This document shows, piece after piece, positions 11,401 through 22,325 of a stretch of 64,000 nt of DNA. Position numbers and translations under genes: made by a program. The notes under the pieces are model-generated. The model searched no databases. It was given only the letters and a program-made list of their open reading frames with translations, and was not told the origin of the DNA. The stretch is from Cinnamomum chago (lineage: Eukaryota; Streptophyta; Magnoliopsida; Laurales; Lauraceae): the NCBI GenBank assembly GCA_038049695.1, contig CP142455.1, positions 21,737,501-21,801,500 of the forward strand. Direction: 5' to 3'. Position 1 is the stretch's first letter, and each line of letters begins with the position of its first letter.

Positions 11401-12141
11401 GCTTCCGACCTCTTTGTCCATTGCTTGGGCCCTTTCAGTGGAGGCGCCGCGTAGCTTTTGTCGGATAGGCTTGTGGCGGGGGTCGACATTGAGGCGGTGA
11501 GTGGCGACTTGGGGATCAATTGCTTCAAGATCCGCATGTGACCATGCAAAGATGTCCATGTTGTTCTTCAGAAAGTTGGTCAAGCGGCGGACCAGATCTT
11601 CAGGAAGAGAAGAGTCAATGTATATTGTCCTATCAGGGAGGTCTTCATTTAAGACCATGGGGGTGAGTGCTTCGACTAGTTCTCCCCTCTCAATGGTGGC
11701 GTCATCCCTTGGATCAAGGGTCTCTATTTGCAATGCTTCCTGCTGCTTTTTGTCCTTTATTGAGGAGACATAGCACTCCCTGGCGGCCACCTGGTTTCCC
11801 CTGACCTCTCCGACTCCATTAGAGGTTGGAAAGCGGAGGATGAGGTGATAGGTGGAGGGGACAGCTTTCAACGTGTTGAGAGCAGGTCGCCCCAATATGA
11901 CGTTGTAAGCTGACAGGCAGTCTATCACCAGGAAGTTGACCATGATCGTGGAACTTCGAGGTGCTACTCCGGCAGTGACTGGAAGCGTAATCGCTCCCAG
12001 GGGGTACATCTTCTCCCCTGAGAAACCAATGAGAGGTGACTTGACAGGTCGTAGCCTTTCCCTGCCTAGGCTCAACTTGTCATAAGCCTCTGCAAACAGT
12101 ATATCAGTGGAGCTGCTACTATCCACCAGGATCCTACGCAC
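11401..12141 (-). pseudogene. Gypsy aspartic protease and pre-RT region
   Basis: Within the 247-residue open frame, the first about 130 residues match the retropepsin-like protease of Tat elements (ILVDSSSSTDILF, GFSGEKMYPLGAITLPVTAG, LSAYNVILGRPALN, GVGEVRGNQVAARECY). In the active-site loop the usual D-S/T-G triplet reads D-S-S, so a key glycine is missing. The rest links to RT (DIFAWSHADLEAIDP). Confidence 0.85.
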
Positions 12142-14083
12142 CTAGAAATTGGCGATGGTCAGGGTGATTACCAATGGGTCGTCGTGGGGGAGCTGTACTC
12201 CTTCTAGGTCCCTATCCGAGAAGGAAATGACCTCGCCGTCACCATGCCTTGGCGCTTTGGACGGGCGTGCTTCATCAGTGTGTCTGGCCTTTCTGGCTTG
12301 GGCCTTCATTGCTGACAGCGACTCCGCCGATCCCCCGGAGATAGTTTGAATTTCTCCGAAGGGCTGTTGATTCTCTTGATGACGAGGTGGTGACGGTGCT
12401 TGGGCCCTTCCAGCGACATACTGGCGCAGTGTCCACACTGGATGAGGTCCTCGATCTGCTTCTTGAGTTCATAGCAGTCGTCGGTGTCATGGCCATGGTC
12501 GCGATGAAAGCGACAGTATTTGATAGGATTTCTGCGATTTGGGGGAGACTTCATCTTCCCTGGCCATTTGACCGCGGGGTCATCTTGGATCTGTAACAAG
12601 ATGTGTCCGACTGCGGCATTGAGGGGGGTGAAGGCTTGTCTGTCTCTCTGAGGAGCTGGACCGAGCCTCTCTTTGACGGGTATCCTCTCCATCATGCTTC
12701 GTTTGTTGCTGTTCTCCTTTCTGTCATCTCTGTCTCACTCCTTCCCCTTGCCCTCTGGTCTGGAGGACTCTCCTCGCCTAGCCCTGGTGATGTCCTCAGC
12801 ATTCATGTATTTCTGGGCTTTTGCCAGCAGTTCAGGAAAGCTCTTTAGCAGGCGCTTCATCACCGAGAAAAGGAAGCTTGACGAGCGAAGGCCTCCCAGG
12901 AAGGCTGTCATGGAGACCTTGTTGTCGGGCTCTTCGACTTAGAGTGCCTCCTCATTAAAACGAGTGAGATAACTCCGGAGGCTTTCATTTTTATCATGCT
13001 TTATGCTGAGCAGGTGTGTAGCGGGCTTCTGGTGGCGACATCCTCCAATGAAGTGTGACACGAAGGACTTACTTAACTCTGCAAAGGTGGAGATGGAGGC
13101 TGGGGCCAGACTGGAAAACCACTGCCTTGCGGAACCGTTCAACGTGGTAGGGAATGCTCTCCACATGATCTCGTCAAAGATGTTATGTAGTTGCATTAGA
13201 GTTTTGTAAGTTTCCAAGTGATCCAGCGGATCCTTGGTCCCATCAAAGGTCTCCATGGTCGGCATTTTGAATTTTTTGGGAAGTGGGTAGTTCGCCACGG
13301 CGGGTTTGAATGGTGTGTCCGTTCGTTGTACCATGTAGTCTATTGATTCTGGTACCTGTGCCTTCATGGCATTGAAGACATTGCCAATCTGATTTTGCAT
13401 CTCTTTGATCTTCTCATCCCAATGGTTGGGAGCTTCCCTGGACTGACCTTGGAAACGACTCTCGTCTTCCAGGCTGTAATTCTCACTTCCCCCTTCCTGG
13501 AAATGAGGATCATCATCGTTGGAGGCCGAGGGAGGAGGTGGAAGTCCGCCACGATTCGACCCTCCTGGGGCTCCACCCGGGGGTGGAGGCACGTCGAGAT
13601 GAGCGCGGCTTTGAGGGTCGACTAAGAGTCTTCCATGTGAGGCGACAGGAGGAGCTCCAGTAGAGGCACCCTGGGCGTGGGCCCCATGAGGATGGGCGCC
13701 CTCCTCATGGCGCCCAGGGCGTGGGCGCCCAAGTGTACTCCTCGACCCTGGACGCCCTGGGAATGGGCGCCTAGGTGAGGATGGTGACGGGCAGCGCCTC
13801 GGCCCCGGGCACCATGTGGACGGGTGCCCGGGTGAGGTGACCCTCTGCGTGGAGCAGCCGGTTGCTCTGGGCACTGTACTTCCTGCTGTACTGCACCAGC
13901 TAGTGCTCCTCCCTGCCCTGCCAACATGAGCTGCAGTATCTGCTGGTTCTGGGTCACCAGCTGCTGCATGGTCTCCAGCATTTGTTGAGGAGAGGGAGCA
14001 GGAGCACTTGGTGTAGGATTACCCTCGCCTTCTCGGGAGGGGCCGTCATCTTGACGTCTTGTTGACCTTGTGGTGATCACCAT
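12142..14083 (-). pseudogene. Gypsy gag
   Basis: Gag starts at an ATG near 14083 (MVITTRSTRR) just after the LTR and primer site. It has a Gln-rich helical stretch (MLETMQQLVTQNQQI), a Pro/Gly-rich region with many GGGCGCCC motifs, then the conserved capsid block at 13330-12939 (FKMPTMETFDGTKDPLDHLETYK, RAFPTTLNGSARQWFSSL, FVSHFIGG, SLRSYLTRFNEEAL). A TAA follows at 12939. The next segments carry a zinc-knuckle-like CRFHRDHGHDTDDCYELKKQI at about 12530-12470. At least two frame changes separate the segments. Confidence 0.88.
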
Positions 14084-14110
14084 AGTGTCGAAAAAGGAAA
14101 TCTTGTCGTT

Positions 14111-14129
14111 TCCCACAGACGGCGCCAAA
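14111..14129 (-). other. primer-binding site of the Gypsy element
   Basis: On the minus strand the sequence after the 5' LTR reads TTTGGCGCCGTCTGTGGGA. It matches the primer-site type common in plant Gypsy elements. Its position fixes the inner LTR boundary at 14134. Confidence 0.85.
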
Positions 14130-14133
14130 CTAA

Positions 14134-14737
14134 TGATGCCAAAAAAGTGTTTCGGGCACCACCGGTCAAGTGATAAGCAATTAATGTGAAAATTAATGGA
14201 GAGAGAGAGAGAGTTTATAGTGGTTCGGTCAATGTGACCTACGCCCACTTCAATTGGTTACTTTACTGCTCCGGGGAAGAAATTACAAAGTAGATGAGTA
14301 CAATGATAGTGAAAAAGTAGATAAGATTTGCCTCTTTGGTAGGACTCTCTTTTTATAATCTTCCCCTAACGGGTGGGGACGATTCTCCAGCAATATACGC
14401 TCCATTCTGGTGGAGTCTTCCGAACCGTCCTCAACAGACGAGATTCTGGTGGAGTCTTCCGAACTGCCCTCAATAGACGAGATTCTGGTGGAGTCTTCCG
14501 AACTACCCTCAACAGACGAGCATGTAAGATCTCTTCCGTAGGACTTGGTAAAAGCCAGTTAAAGGAACGACGCACTGACTCCGTCATTCGGTGGATCCGG
14601 ACCCGGCCCTTAATGGGTGGGTTTAGACCCGGGCTCATCACGAACTCGGGTCACTTTGACCTAACCCACCATCGCGGACCGAGTCATTTGGGCTTAACCC
14701 GTCATCGCAGAATGAGCCATTTGGGCCTGGCCCATCA
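14134..14737 (-). repeat. 5' LTR of the Gypsy element
   Basis: This is the partner of 4480-5082, with ends TGATGCC...CCCATCA on the plus strand. It carries the same (GA)n run and the same triple GGTGGAGTCTTCCGAAC units. Roughly 15 to 20 substitutions separate the two copies by eye. On its right side, ACTGTTATCA completes the split Copia LTR. Confidence 0.92.
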
Positions 14738-14979
14738 ACTGTTATCAGTCAAATCTCCATCTCCTCCATCAATTTGCACGATCAAAACTTTTGGAAGAGA
14801 TTGCATCCGATCGGCACTGACATATTCAACACGAGCGGGTTGCCACAGTGATGGATCCATAGACGGACGGTGATCCCTAAAAAGAAGATATGATCATCTT
14901 TACAAAATTTGTATCATTTATATTATTATTTTTAGGTTAAAGGGTTTCTATTTTTAATGTCAACAATCACAGTCATGTG

Positions 14980-15104
14980 ATTGAGGGGGAATGTTAGAGA
15001 TTAGTATCTTAGTTAAGGATTAGTTTGGTTGTTGGAGATTTTAGGTGGTTTGGATTTTGAATAATTGTTTATTAGGGTTGCTCTTCGTTGTATAAATTGA
15101 AATA
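14980..15104 (+). repeat. polypurine tract and right terminal repeat of the old Copia-like element
   Basis: ATTGAGGGGGAA at 14980-14991 is followed by TGTTAGAG, the usual junction of polypurine tract and 3' LTR in plus-strand plant Copia elements. The LTR matches 1586-1692. The similarity fades after about 15104. Confidence 0.6.
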
Positions 15105-15164
15105 ATTTATCAATTGAATGTTACGGTATTTTATGGAAATTATTTAAAAGTCTTTACAAACGAT

Positions 15165-15379
15165 CACTACACCAAAAACAGGAAATTGGAACGGATTACC
15201 GTTCCTAATCCTTCCGTTCCTAATCCGTTAATCCGTTCCAATTTCCTATTTTTGGAACGGATAACCGTTCCTAATCCGTTAATCCGTTCCAAAAATAGGA
15301 AATTGGAACGGATTAACGGATTAGGAACGGAAGGATTAGGAACGGTAATCCGTTCCAATTTCCTGTTTTTGGTGTTGTG
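15165..15379. mobile_element. CACTA-type foldback MITE
   Basis: A 215-bp, nearly perfectly self-complementary element. It begins CACTACACCAAAAACAGG and ends with the complement GTTTTTGGTGTTGTG. It is flanked by the 3-bp duplication GAT (15162-15164 and 15380-15382), as expected of CACTA elements. Its body is built from repeated forward and reverse GGAACGGATTA blocks, so several nested hairpins are possible. No coding capacity. Confidence 0.9.
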
Positions 15380-15382
15380 GAT

Positions 15383-15746
15383 CCTTTAATATATTTTGGC
15401 AAACACACTAGGTGCTAGGCTGATGGATCTAGATATGAAGACTCTAACACGCGGCCAAAGATCTAGCTACATTCCCGCAATTGAGAAACTTCGCGGATCT
15501 TTTTGTATCTGTCTAACCTAACGAAGGACCCCCCTTATCTTACAAACACAAGTCCCAGAGAGTCACATTTAGTGGAGACTTCTCCACGAGGAAATCCAAA
15601 TTCACTGACCATATTGAGAGTCTTGCTTGTGAGGATAGATCAAGTCTTCCCACGAGTGAGATTGTATTCTCTACTGGCCTATGCCCTATTTGATTTGACG
15701 TGGGACCTGTAGCATGCAGGATGTGACCAGGCTTCTCTTGTGGTAC
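15383..15746. other. unassigned DNA without a gene
   Basis: About 360 bp with moderate base composition. No coding region, terminal repeat or RNA could be supported. It ends where a hAT-like terminal repeat starts. Confidence 0.5.
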
Positions 15747-16719
15747 TAGAGATGTCAAATGGGCTAGCATGGCACTGCGCGCCAGTCAACGGCCCACGGC
15801 CCGGTCAACGGCACGGCCAGTGCCATGGGCCGTGCTGGGCTGAGGGTACCAAGCACGGTAGGCCCATTTGGCAAAGCAGACACGTGGGCCGACCCTAATG
15901 GAGGAAAAAAATACATAATATATGCATGTTCTTGGTATGAGGATCTTCATGGACGTCAAGATATTTGGAGGTATTGAAAATATTTTTTTCATGATTATTT
16001 CTCATTTAGATTTAGTGGTCATTGAAGATATTTGGAGGCATTTCATCTTGTGTGTGCACTATAGTGTTTGGCCCATTCAGACACTACTAGCAGGGTTGTG
16101 CATGGCATGCACACCAAATAATTGGTGCATGCACTATAATCACTCTTCATTACAAAGTCACTGTGCTATCAGATTAGGCCTTCAAGCACTGGGCGGTGGT
16201 ACATTCGGCAATTTATCTTCTTTTTGTTTAATGATAGTTTCTTTGCAAGAAGTGAGACAAAAGAACCATTCAGGGAAAAAAAGTTAACGAGTCAAAAGAA
16301 AGTGAGCAGGAATATAAGTTCTTTTGTCTCAGAGACTTACACCAACTGGGTGTTTCACTCCAAAAACGAGCATCAGGGAACAAAACAAGCTCTTGATCAC
16401 AACATGTTTATGCCAATTCATGTAATCAGCCTGTTTTATCTATGTATTTTTAGCTTCTTAAGAGTAGGAAATAATAATTCATGATGAAGATACTCATACC
16501 AAGAATCAGCCAGTGTTTTAATTTTTAATTTTAATAATGAAAAGACGAAAAAATTTATTTGGGAAAAAAATTAAAGATGCACGCGGAGCACGCCCTGCAG
16601 GGCACGGCCCAGCCCGCTCCATGACTGGCTGTGCTGTGCCAGGGTTTTTTCTTGGTGGGCCGTGCCTGCCCGGGCGGGCTAAGTTTTGGGTGGGCCATGC
16701 CGGGCGTTTGACATGCCTA
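15747..16719. mobile_element. non-autonomous hAT-like element
   Basis: The left end TAGAGATGTCAAATGGGC is roughly complementary to the right end GGGCGTTTGACATGCCTA. GC-rich repeats of CACGGCCCAG type lie just inside both ends, as in the larger element that starts at 19117 with nearly the same end. No transposase is inside. A clean 8-bp target duplication was not found, so the exact borders are uncertain. Confidence 0.6.
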
Positions 16720-18411
16720 AGTACTGCTCACTACCAAATCATAAAAGAATTTCTCAAAAGTTTCTCCCAAATTTTGCAAATACCTTGGGCCTGTTTGGAT
16801 GAACGGTGAATTGAAGTAAAGTGAGGCGAAGCATCAAATCAATAAATAATAAAGTATAAGGGGTTATGTTAGTCTATTGTTTTTAGTGGTTTAATAGGAA
16901 ATCTTGTTGACTTTTTGTATAGAAAGAAGATATTTTTTATTTTGTCATTTAGTGGAGAAAGGAAGTTGTTTTTCTACTCTTTTTAAAAAAAAAAAAAGAA
17001 TGAGGGAATTTTTAATTTTTATACTTTTGATACAACATATGGTCTTTTCTTGTCTAAACAATGAAGGGTTTACCTCACCTCAATTCATTTCACAAGTGAA
17101 GAGGGCGGCCTGATAATACATGTTTTGTGAAAACAAGTCCCCCGGCAAAACATGTATTATCTAATTGGTTAAATTGAATCTAGAAAGAAATTTGATGGTG
17201 CTGGACTTGTTTTCCCATCAAACTTTTACTTACCGTTGAATTGAATATGGAAAGAAATCTCCGGTTAATAGACCATCAAATCTTTAACATTGTTGAATCA
17301 AGGGCCAGAAGAATCTATCGGACATGATTTTTTGCATGATTCTTGCCCATAAAGATCCATTTCCATCCGTCCAACCAACAGTGATAGGAATGCATCCGAA
17401 TGTGCTCTCCATGAGCTACAGACTACAGTACATATTCACAAAATGCATCAAACTGTTTTTTATTCAAACATTAATTTATATATTTTGTGAAAGAGTTAAA
17501 GCTGAGTTCGTAGGGTGTACTATTGGAAATGATCAAATAAAATAAGTCTATTTTTAATCATGCCACTAGGCCAAAAAAAAAAAAAGAAAGGTTCTTCAAA
17601 TCAACCCAAAAATGAAAAAAAAAAAGATATTTAATATAATTTGTGAGCTATCCAATCTAGACACGGAAGTTCAATGACATTGTACCACACAAAACTTGGC
17701 CATGTGTCCTATTCTATGCAGAAGAGAGCTTTCTTGCTATGAATAAGCCTTTGGTTTATTTCAGAAAAATCATAAATAGCTTTTGGATCTCAATTATTGG
17801 GGAGTGGACAATTATGAAACTTAATCACCTTTGTTCAGAGAGGGAGAGGGCAGGGCAGTTCAGAGGAGACAAAACAGTTTTTTGTTACAGGTAACTCCGG
17901 TTATACAATGCATAAAACCCTGTTTATGTGCAAACTGATTTAACCCTGCACTACGTTTAAGAAGTTCCAAAAGGGCCCTACATGCTGTGGAGATCCCACC
18001 ATTTTCATTGTCGGAAGTGCATAGATAAATGCATGACCATCCATGAGTTTAATGCATATGGCCAAGATACATGAAGATGATACCTTTTGACCAGTATCAA
18101 CACACTACATCGATGAAGATAAATATGATTGGATGGCCTTGAAGACAGTATCCTAGTTCTTGGTTTCCCAAATGAGCCTGTTGATGCAAGACAGTGGTAT
18201 TGTACCAGGAACCGTGATGCATTTTAGGTCAAGAAAGGGAGACACGGAATCTGATACAAAAATATTTTGAAGTGCTGCATTTTTTTTGTTTGCATGTAGA
18301 ATACCTTCATTTAAATCCAAACTCAACGAGAGGAATGTAGAGTTTCTACACCAGGAGACAGAGAGAGAAAAAACCCTCCTCAAACTTAACAGATAACACA
18401 AGCATCCTCAC
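16720..18411. other. AT-rich intergenic DNA
   Basis: No gene is supported. A small inverted repeat lies at about 17117-17160 (AATACATGTTTTGTG against its complement) and there are poly-A stretches near 16986 and 17574. Open frames are short and unlike known proteins. Confidence 0.5.
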
Positions 18412-18577
18412 CTTTCCTCTCTGGCGACCACCCGAACCAAATGTACATAGGTCAGATGCCCACAAGCAGTTCAAAATTGCAACATTAGCAGTTGACTTTC
18501 CTTTCACCATAGGTAATGCCGGTTCCTCGCCACAATTGTAAACTGTAATCAACTTAGTTTCCACTGGATGTCCTCCT
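18412..18577 (-). CDS. possible orphan exon of an unknown gene
   Basis: The minus strand has TTGCAG before 18577 and a GTGAGG donor after 18412. Between them is an open frame encoding, in part, ETKLITVYNCGEEPALPMVK and LCTFGSGGRQRG. The splice-like borders and protein-like composition suggest a real exon or a duplicated gene fragment. I do not recognise the family, and no neighbouring exon was found. Confidence 0.3.
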
Positions 18578-19116
18578 CTGCAATAGACACAATACCATCG
18601 TCACATTACATGATGACCCAGAAAATATTTCATGAGCCCCAATGTATGACACAAGGCCCAACCTTAGAATTCATCTAGCTTTCAGTTCTCATGCAAGTGA
18701 CACCCAGCCACCAACAAATATTTTATCCTTGACATGATAGCCCCCATCATGGGTGACCAATGGACAGACCTTTGACCAATGGACAGACTTTCTCCTTGGT
18801 TAGAAAGATCCTAACCATCCAAGTTGGGCCTTCCGATAAATGTGAGTTGTTGCATTTTCTTAACTAGATTTGCAGGCCGCCCATTGGAAGGAAAAATCCA
18901 CATGGGATAGGACAATGCGAAGAGGTCCAAAGTCAAACATTAGGTTGGCTCACTGAATTGTATTCCTTAGAATACATTCCGTAATAAATAACATGCATAT
19001 GGATACACTGAAGTCGAGCATTTAAAAAATTTAGGCACTTTAACCCACTGGCATCCACAAAAAAAGACACTAAATAGCAGATGTGCTTACATGTAAGATA
19101 GAGTTTTACAAGCAGG
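18578..19116. other. intergenic DNA without a recognisable gene
   Basis: No coding region or repeat boundary could be supported. A short direct repeat (ACCAATGGACAGAC) occurs near 18760-18790. Confidence 0.5.
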
Positions 19117-19510
19117 TAGAGATGTCAAATGGGCCGGGCCGGCATGGCATGGCACGGCCCAGCACGGGAGTCAACAACTCGTGGCCTGGCCCAGCCTAGC
19201 CAGGCCTGGTCAACAGCATGGCCGTTAGGCACGACCCATGTCACGGGCCGTGCTAGCCAAGGGGCCTGGCACATTAGGCACGATTAGGCATGGCACGACA
19301 TAGCCCTGCTAGTCTCCGCTGTGCTTAACGGGCCGACAAGGCACTACTAGTTAGGCACGATGAACAGCCATATTTTGGAAAAAAAAAGTCCATTTTACGC
19401 CCCCAACGGCTATATATAGTCACATTTTTTAAAAAGTCCATTTTACCCCCCAACAACCATAAAGCAGTCATATAAGGGGTATTTTGTGTCTTTTTGAATT
19501 TTACAAAGTC

Positions 19511-19640
19511 TATAAATACCCACCCCTCATTCTCATTTCTCACCAGAATTTTACAGCTCTCTCACTCTCTCTACACTCTCTAACTCTCTCAAAGCATTCA
19601 ACTCTCTCTCACTCTCTCTAAAAAAAGTTTTAGGACCACA
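19511..19640 (+). promoter_or_regulatory. promoter-like region of the hAT transposase
   Basis: TATAAATACC at 19511-19520 is a good TATA box. About 40 bp downstream begins a TC-rich leader (CTCTCTCACTCTCTC) typical of plant 5' untranslated regions. It precedes the first transposase segment by about 300 bp. Confidence 0.45.
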
Positions 19641-19907
19641 AATCATGTCATCAAGATAGACAAGATTACAGAGGCCTTAAAAAATTTGGAGGTATTTATA
19701 TCATTTAAATTTGAAATTCCATATTTATAAGTTTATAATATATTATATTAACTCTCATCTTCTCTCATTTCTTATATTAGCTATCACAAAAAAGGCTATT
19801 ACTATTATTATATATCTTTTCTTTCAAATCTCATGTTTTAGATATAGTTGAACGATCTTCTAGAAGAATTCCCACACAATCTTCTTCCGTTAATTTAGGG
19901 GGAGAAG

Positions 19908-21811
19908 ATGATTTTGTTCAATTGGAAGAGGAAGAAGTATAGATCATCCAAGAGAACGAGAACTTCTCTGGTTTGGCAAGCTTATGATATTATTAAGGTT
20001 GTTGAAGATGGAAAGGAGATCGAAAAGGCCCAATGTAAATATTGTAAAAACACTTATGTTGTCGAATCAGGTGGGGATCCTAGCCGTTTATTAAGGCATA
20101 AAAAAATTGTGAACTCAAACATTTTTTTTTTCGTTTGGGGGGGGCGCCGGGGGGAGGGGGGGGCTCAAGGGGAAAGGGAGTCAGGGACACAGACCCAGAT
20201 TTTTACAATTGGTGGTAGTAATAGTAGTTTGGCCTATTTTCTTATAATGCTGTTAGTAAAAGGAAAAATCTTGTTAAAATGCTTGTCTTAGCTGAATTAC
20301 CATTTCTTTTTGCTAAAAGTGAGTTTTTTTCTTTTAAAGAATATGTCCAAAATAATCTTCAACCACAATTTAGAAAGATTTATAAATATACTGCTAGAAA
20401 TGATGCTATTAGGCTTTGGCTAGAGGAGAAAGGAAATATTAAAAACTACTTTGCAAATATTCCTGGTAGAATAGCTATAACTACAGATATATGATCATCC
20501 AAAAGGAGATGATAGTAATGTTTGAATTACTGCCCATAACATCGATACAAAATAGTTGATTACTAAACGAATAATTAGTTTTTCTAAACTTGAATGGCCA
20601 CACAGTGGCAATAGAATAAGTGCCTTTATTTTCGAAAGATTAAATGAATATAATATTAAGGATAAAGTTAGATCTTTAATTTTAAATAATGCAACAAATA
20701 ATATAGTGGCTATTGAACTAATGAGTATCAGATACCACTTACATCTTTGATAGATGGTTCTATCTTCCTAAACAGATGTGTATGTCACATTTTAAATCTA
20801 ATTGCAGGAGTTGGTTTTAAGCATATTTCAACTATAACATAAAATATTAGAAAAATAGCTAAATATATTTTCTGCTCTGCACAAAAAAGACAATTATATT
20901 CCACAATATGTACAAGGCATAATGTATCAACTATAAAATTACTCAAAGATGTTGTACATATATGGAATTCTATGTATTATTTGTTAAATTAGGCAATTGA
21001 AAGAAAATCAGTTTTGAATCAATATTGTGCTTTTAATGCACAAGAAATTTTTTATGGGTGTGGGAATTGGGAGATATGCACAGATTTATTACAAGTTTTT
21101 TTTTTTTATATACTGCAACATTATTTTTCTCCAGGGTGTATTATCCCACATCTAATGGAGCTTTAAATTATATTTTGGAAATCTCTTTACAATTTAGTAA
21201 ATTTAGAGATCATTTTTCACTTAATGAAGTTGTTATAAAAATGGAAGAAAATTTTAGTAAATATTGGAAAGATGCTCCAAGGACATTTTTTTAGCTTATG
21301 CATTAGATCCTAGGTTAAAATTAAATGGTGTGTGAATTTCTTTATTGAAGAAACAAATACTAGTATGCAACACCAAAATTTAATTACTTTTTCAAATATA
21401 AGAACAAAATTAGAAATAATTTTTCAATTTTATTGTGAATAAATGGGCACAACAGGGAATACTATGACCCCTCAACAAGTCTAGCATACAGGTGGAGCTG
21501 GGTGACATTTGTATTATCATAGAATGGGCAAAGCCTCCGGCTCAAGTAATACAACAGCGGAGTTATCCTTGTATCTTGACTCCGGCGTAATACAGATGGC
21601 AGATGCATCTAGTTTTGATGTTTTAGCCTGGTGGAAACAAAACAAAACCATGTTTCCGGTTTTAGCTGTCACAGCTTGTGATCTACTAACAATTTCAATG
21701 TCTTCTGAAGCATCAGAACTTGTTTTCAGTGTAGGTGGACTTGTCGTGGAAGACAAAAGAACGAATCTATCTAAAGAAGCGGTAGAGTGTTGTGCTTGCC
21801 TACGGGACTAG
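19908..21811 (+). pseudogene. hAT transposase remnant
   Basis: Four separated plus-strand segments are in the right order. A BED-type zinc finger is at 19920-20110 (VWQAYDIIKV, CKYCKNTYV, RLLRHKKI). A middle region is at 20279-20750 (RKIYKYTARNDAIRLW, NIPGRIAITTD, LNNATNN). A core part is at 21058-21294 (YYPTSNGALNYILEIS, MEENFSKYW). The C-terminal dimerisation domain is at 21509-21811 (SFDVLAWWKQN, PVLAVTACDLLTISMSSEASE). The frames are broken by stops, frameshifts and a G-rich insertion near 20135-20175. It resembles RICESLEEPER/Ac-type transposases and cannot make a full protein. Confidence 0.85.
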
Positions 21812-22205
21812 TATTTGTCTAACAAGAGCAAGCAAGAGTTGAAAGAACTTAAAATTAGTATCTAGCCAAATACATTAGCGGACAACAAATCTGAATTTTT
21901 ACTTCTTCATTGTAATTTGTAAATATAAAAGTTTTTTATTTTTTTATATCTTCAAGTAGGAAAGATTCAAATGGTTCTCTTCTCAGTGGAGTAAGTCGAG
22001 TTTGATTGAACCACTTAAATATGTGTGTCATTATATTTTCAGTGTGCACGTTCAAATTTTTAATTTAAATATAAGACCGAAATCAAAGCAAGAATAAAAT
22101 ACGTTAGTGGCACAACTGAAACCGGAGGCACGGTGGGCACAGCATGGCCCAACACGAACCAGGCGTGTTGGGCTTCTTTAAGCTATTTTATACTTTTTCT
22201 CTTAT

Positions 22206-22300
22206 GGGGTTTTAACGGGAAAAACCCTCATATATGGGCATTTAATAAATTTAGACCCAATAAATCCTAGCATACAGAAGTGGTCCCATGGGCCACTTCC
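22206..22300 (+). repeat. left terminal inverted repeat of the MULE
   Basis: It is G-rich at the outer end (GGGGTTTTAACGGG) and pairs with 33960-34051 over about 80 bp with scattered mismatches. It ends around the CAGAAGTGG block. Confidence 0.85.
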
Positions 22301-22325
22301 GTTTTTTTTTAAGCTTTTTTTTGTA

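Larger units (their letters stand above)
4480..14737 (-). mobile_element. Ty3/Gypsy retrotransposon, Tat-type, with an antisense gene
   Basis: A 10.3-kb minus-strand element with about 603-bp LTRs at 4480-5082 and 14134-14737. The primer site is at 14111-14129 and the polypurine tract just inside the left LTR. In the minus direction the order is gag, protease, reverse transcriptase, RNase H, a repeat linker, a second RNase H, integrase, then a long 3' region with an antisense (plus-strand) spliced gene. Two RNase H domains plus an additional antisense ORF are hallmarks of the Tat lineage (Retand/Grande/Ogre relatives). By eye the LTRs differ at only a few percent of positions. Gag-pol has several stops and frame changes. 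Confidence 0.92.
1812..14747 (-). mobile_element. Ty1/Copia retrotransposon, internally deleted and split by a nested Gypsy element
   Basis: A minus-strand Copia element with LTRs at 1812-2072 and 4244-4477 plus 14738-14747; the second LTR is split by the Gypsy insertion. The element is flanked by a perfect 5-bp duplication, GTCAA, at 1807-1811 and 14748-14752. LTR ends read TGATAACAGT...TTTA on the minus strand. The internal part is only about 2.2 kb: part of gag joined directly to reverse transcriptase. The rest of gag, protease, integrase and the start of RT are gone. The LTRs are very similar apart from the length of an internal TA run, so insertion was fairly recent. Confidence 0.9.
19117..22180 (+). 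mobile_element. decayed hAT (Ac-like) element
   Basis: It starts with TAGAGATGTCAAATGGGC and GC-rich CACGGCCCAGC repeats, like the element at 15747. A promoter-like region, broken transposase segments and GC-rich subterminal DNA (to about 22180) follow. The right terminal repeat is missing; the MULE end lies only about 25 bp further on, at 22206. It is probably a truncated copy of the family that also gave rise to the shorter element to its left. Confidence 0.7.

Noticed and set aside
15114..15389. Open frames in the CACTA MITE
   Set aside because: Both strands give mirrored peptides because the element is palindromic.
15739..16727. Exact 8-bp target duplication of the hAT-like element
   Set aside because: TGTGGTAC and AGTACTGC do not match; only a GTACT core is shared after shifting, which is not convincing.
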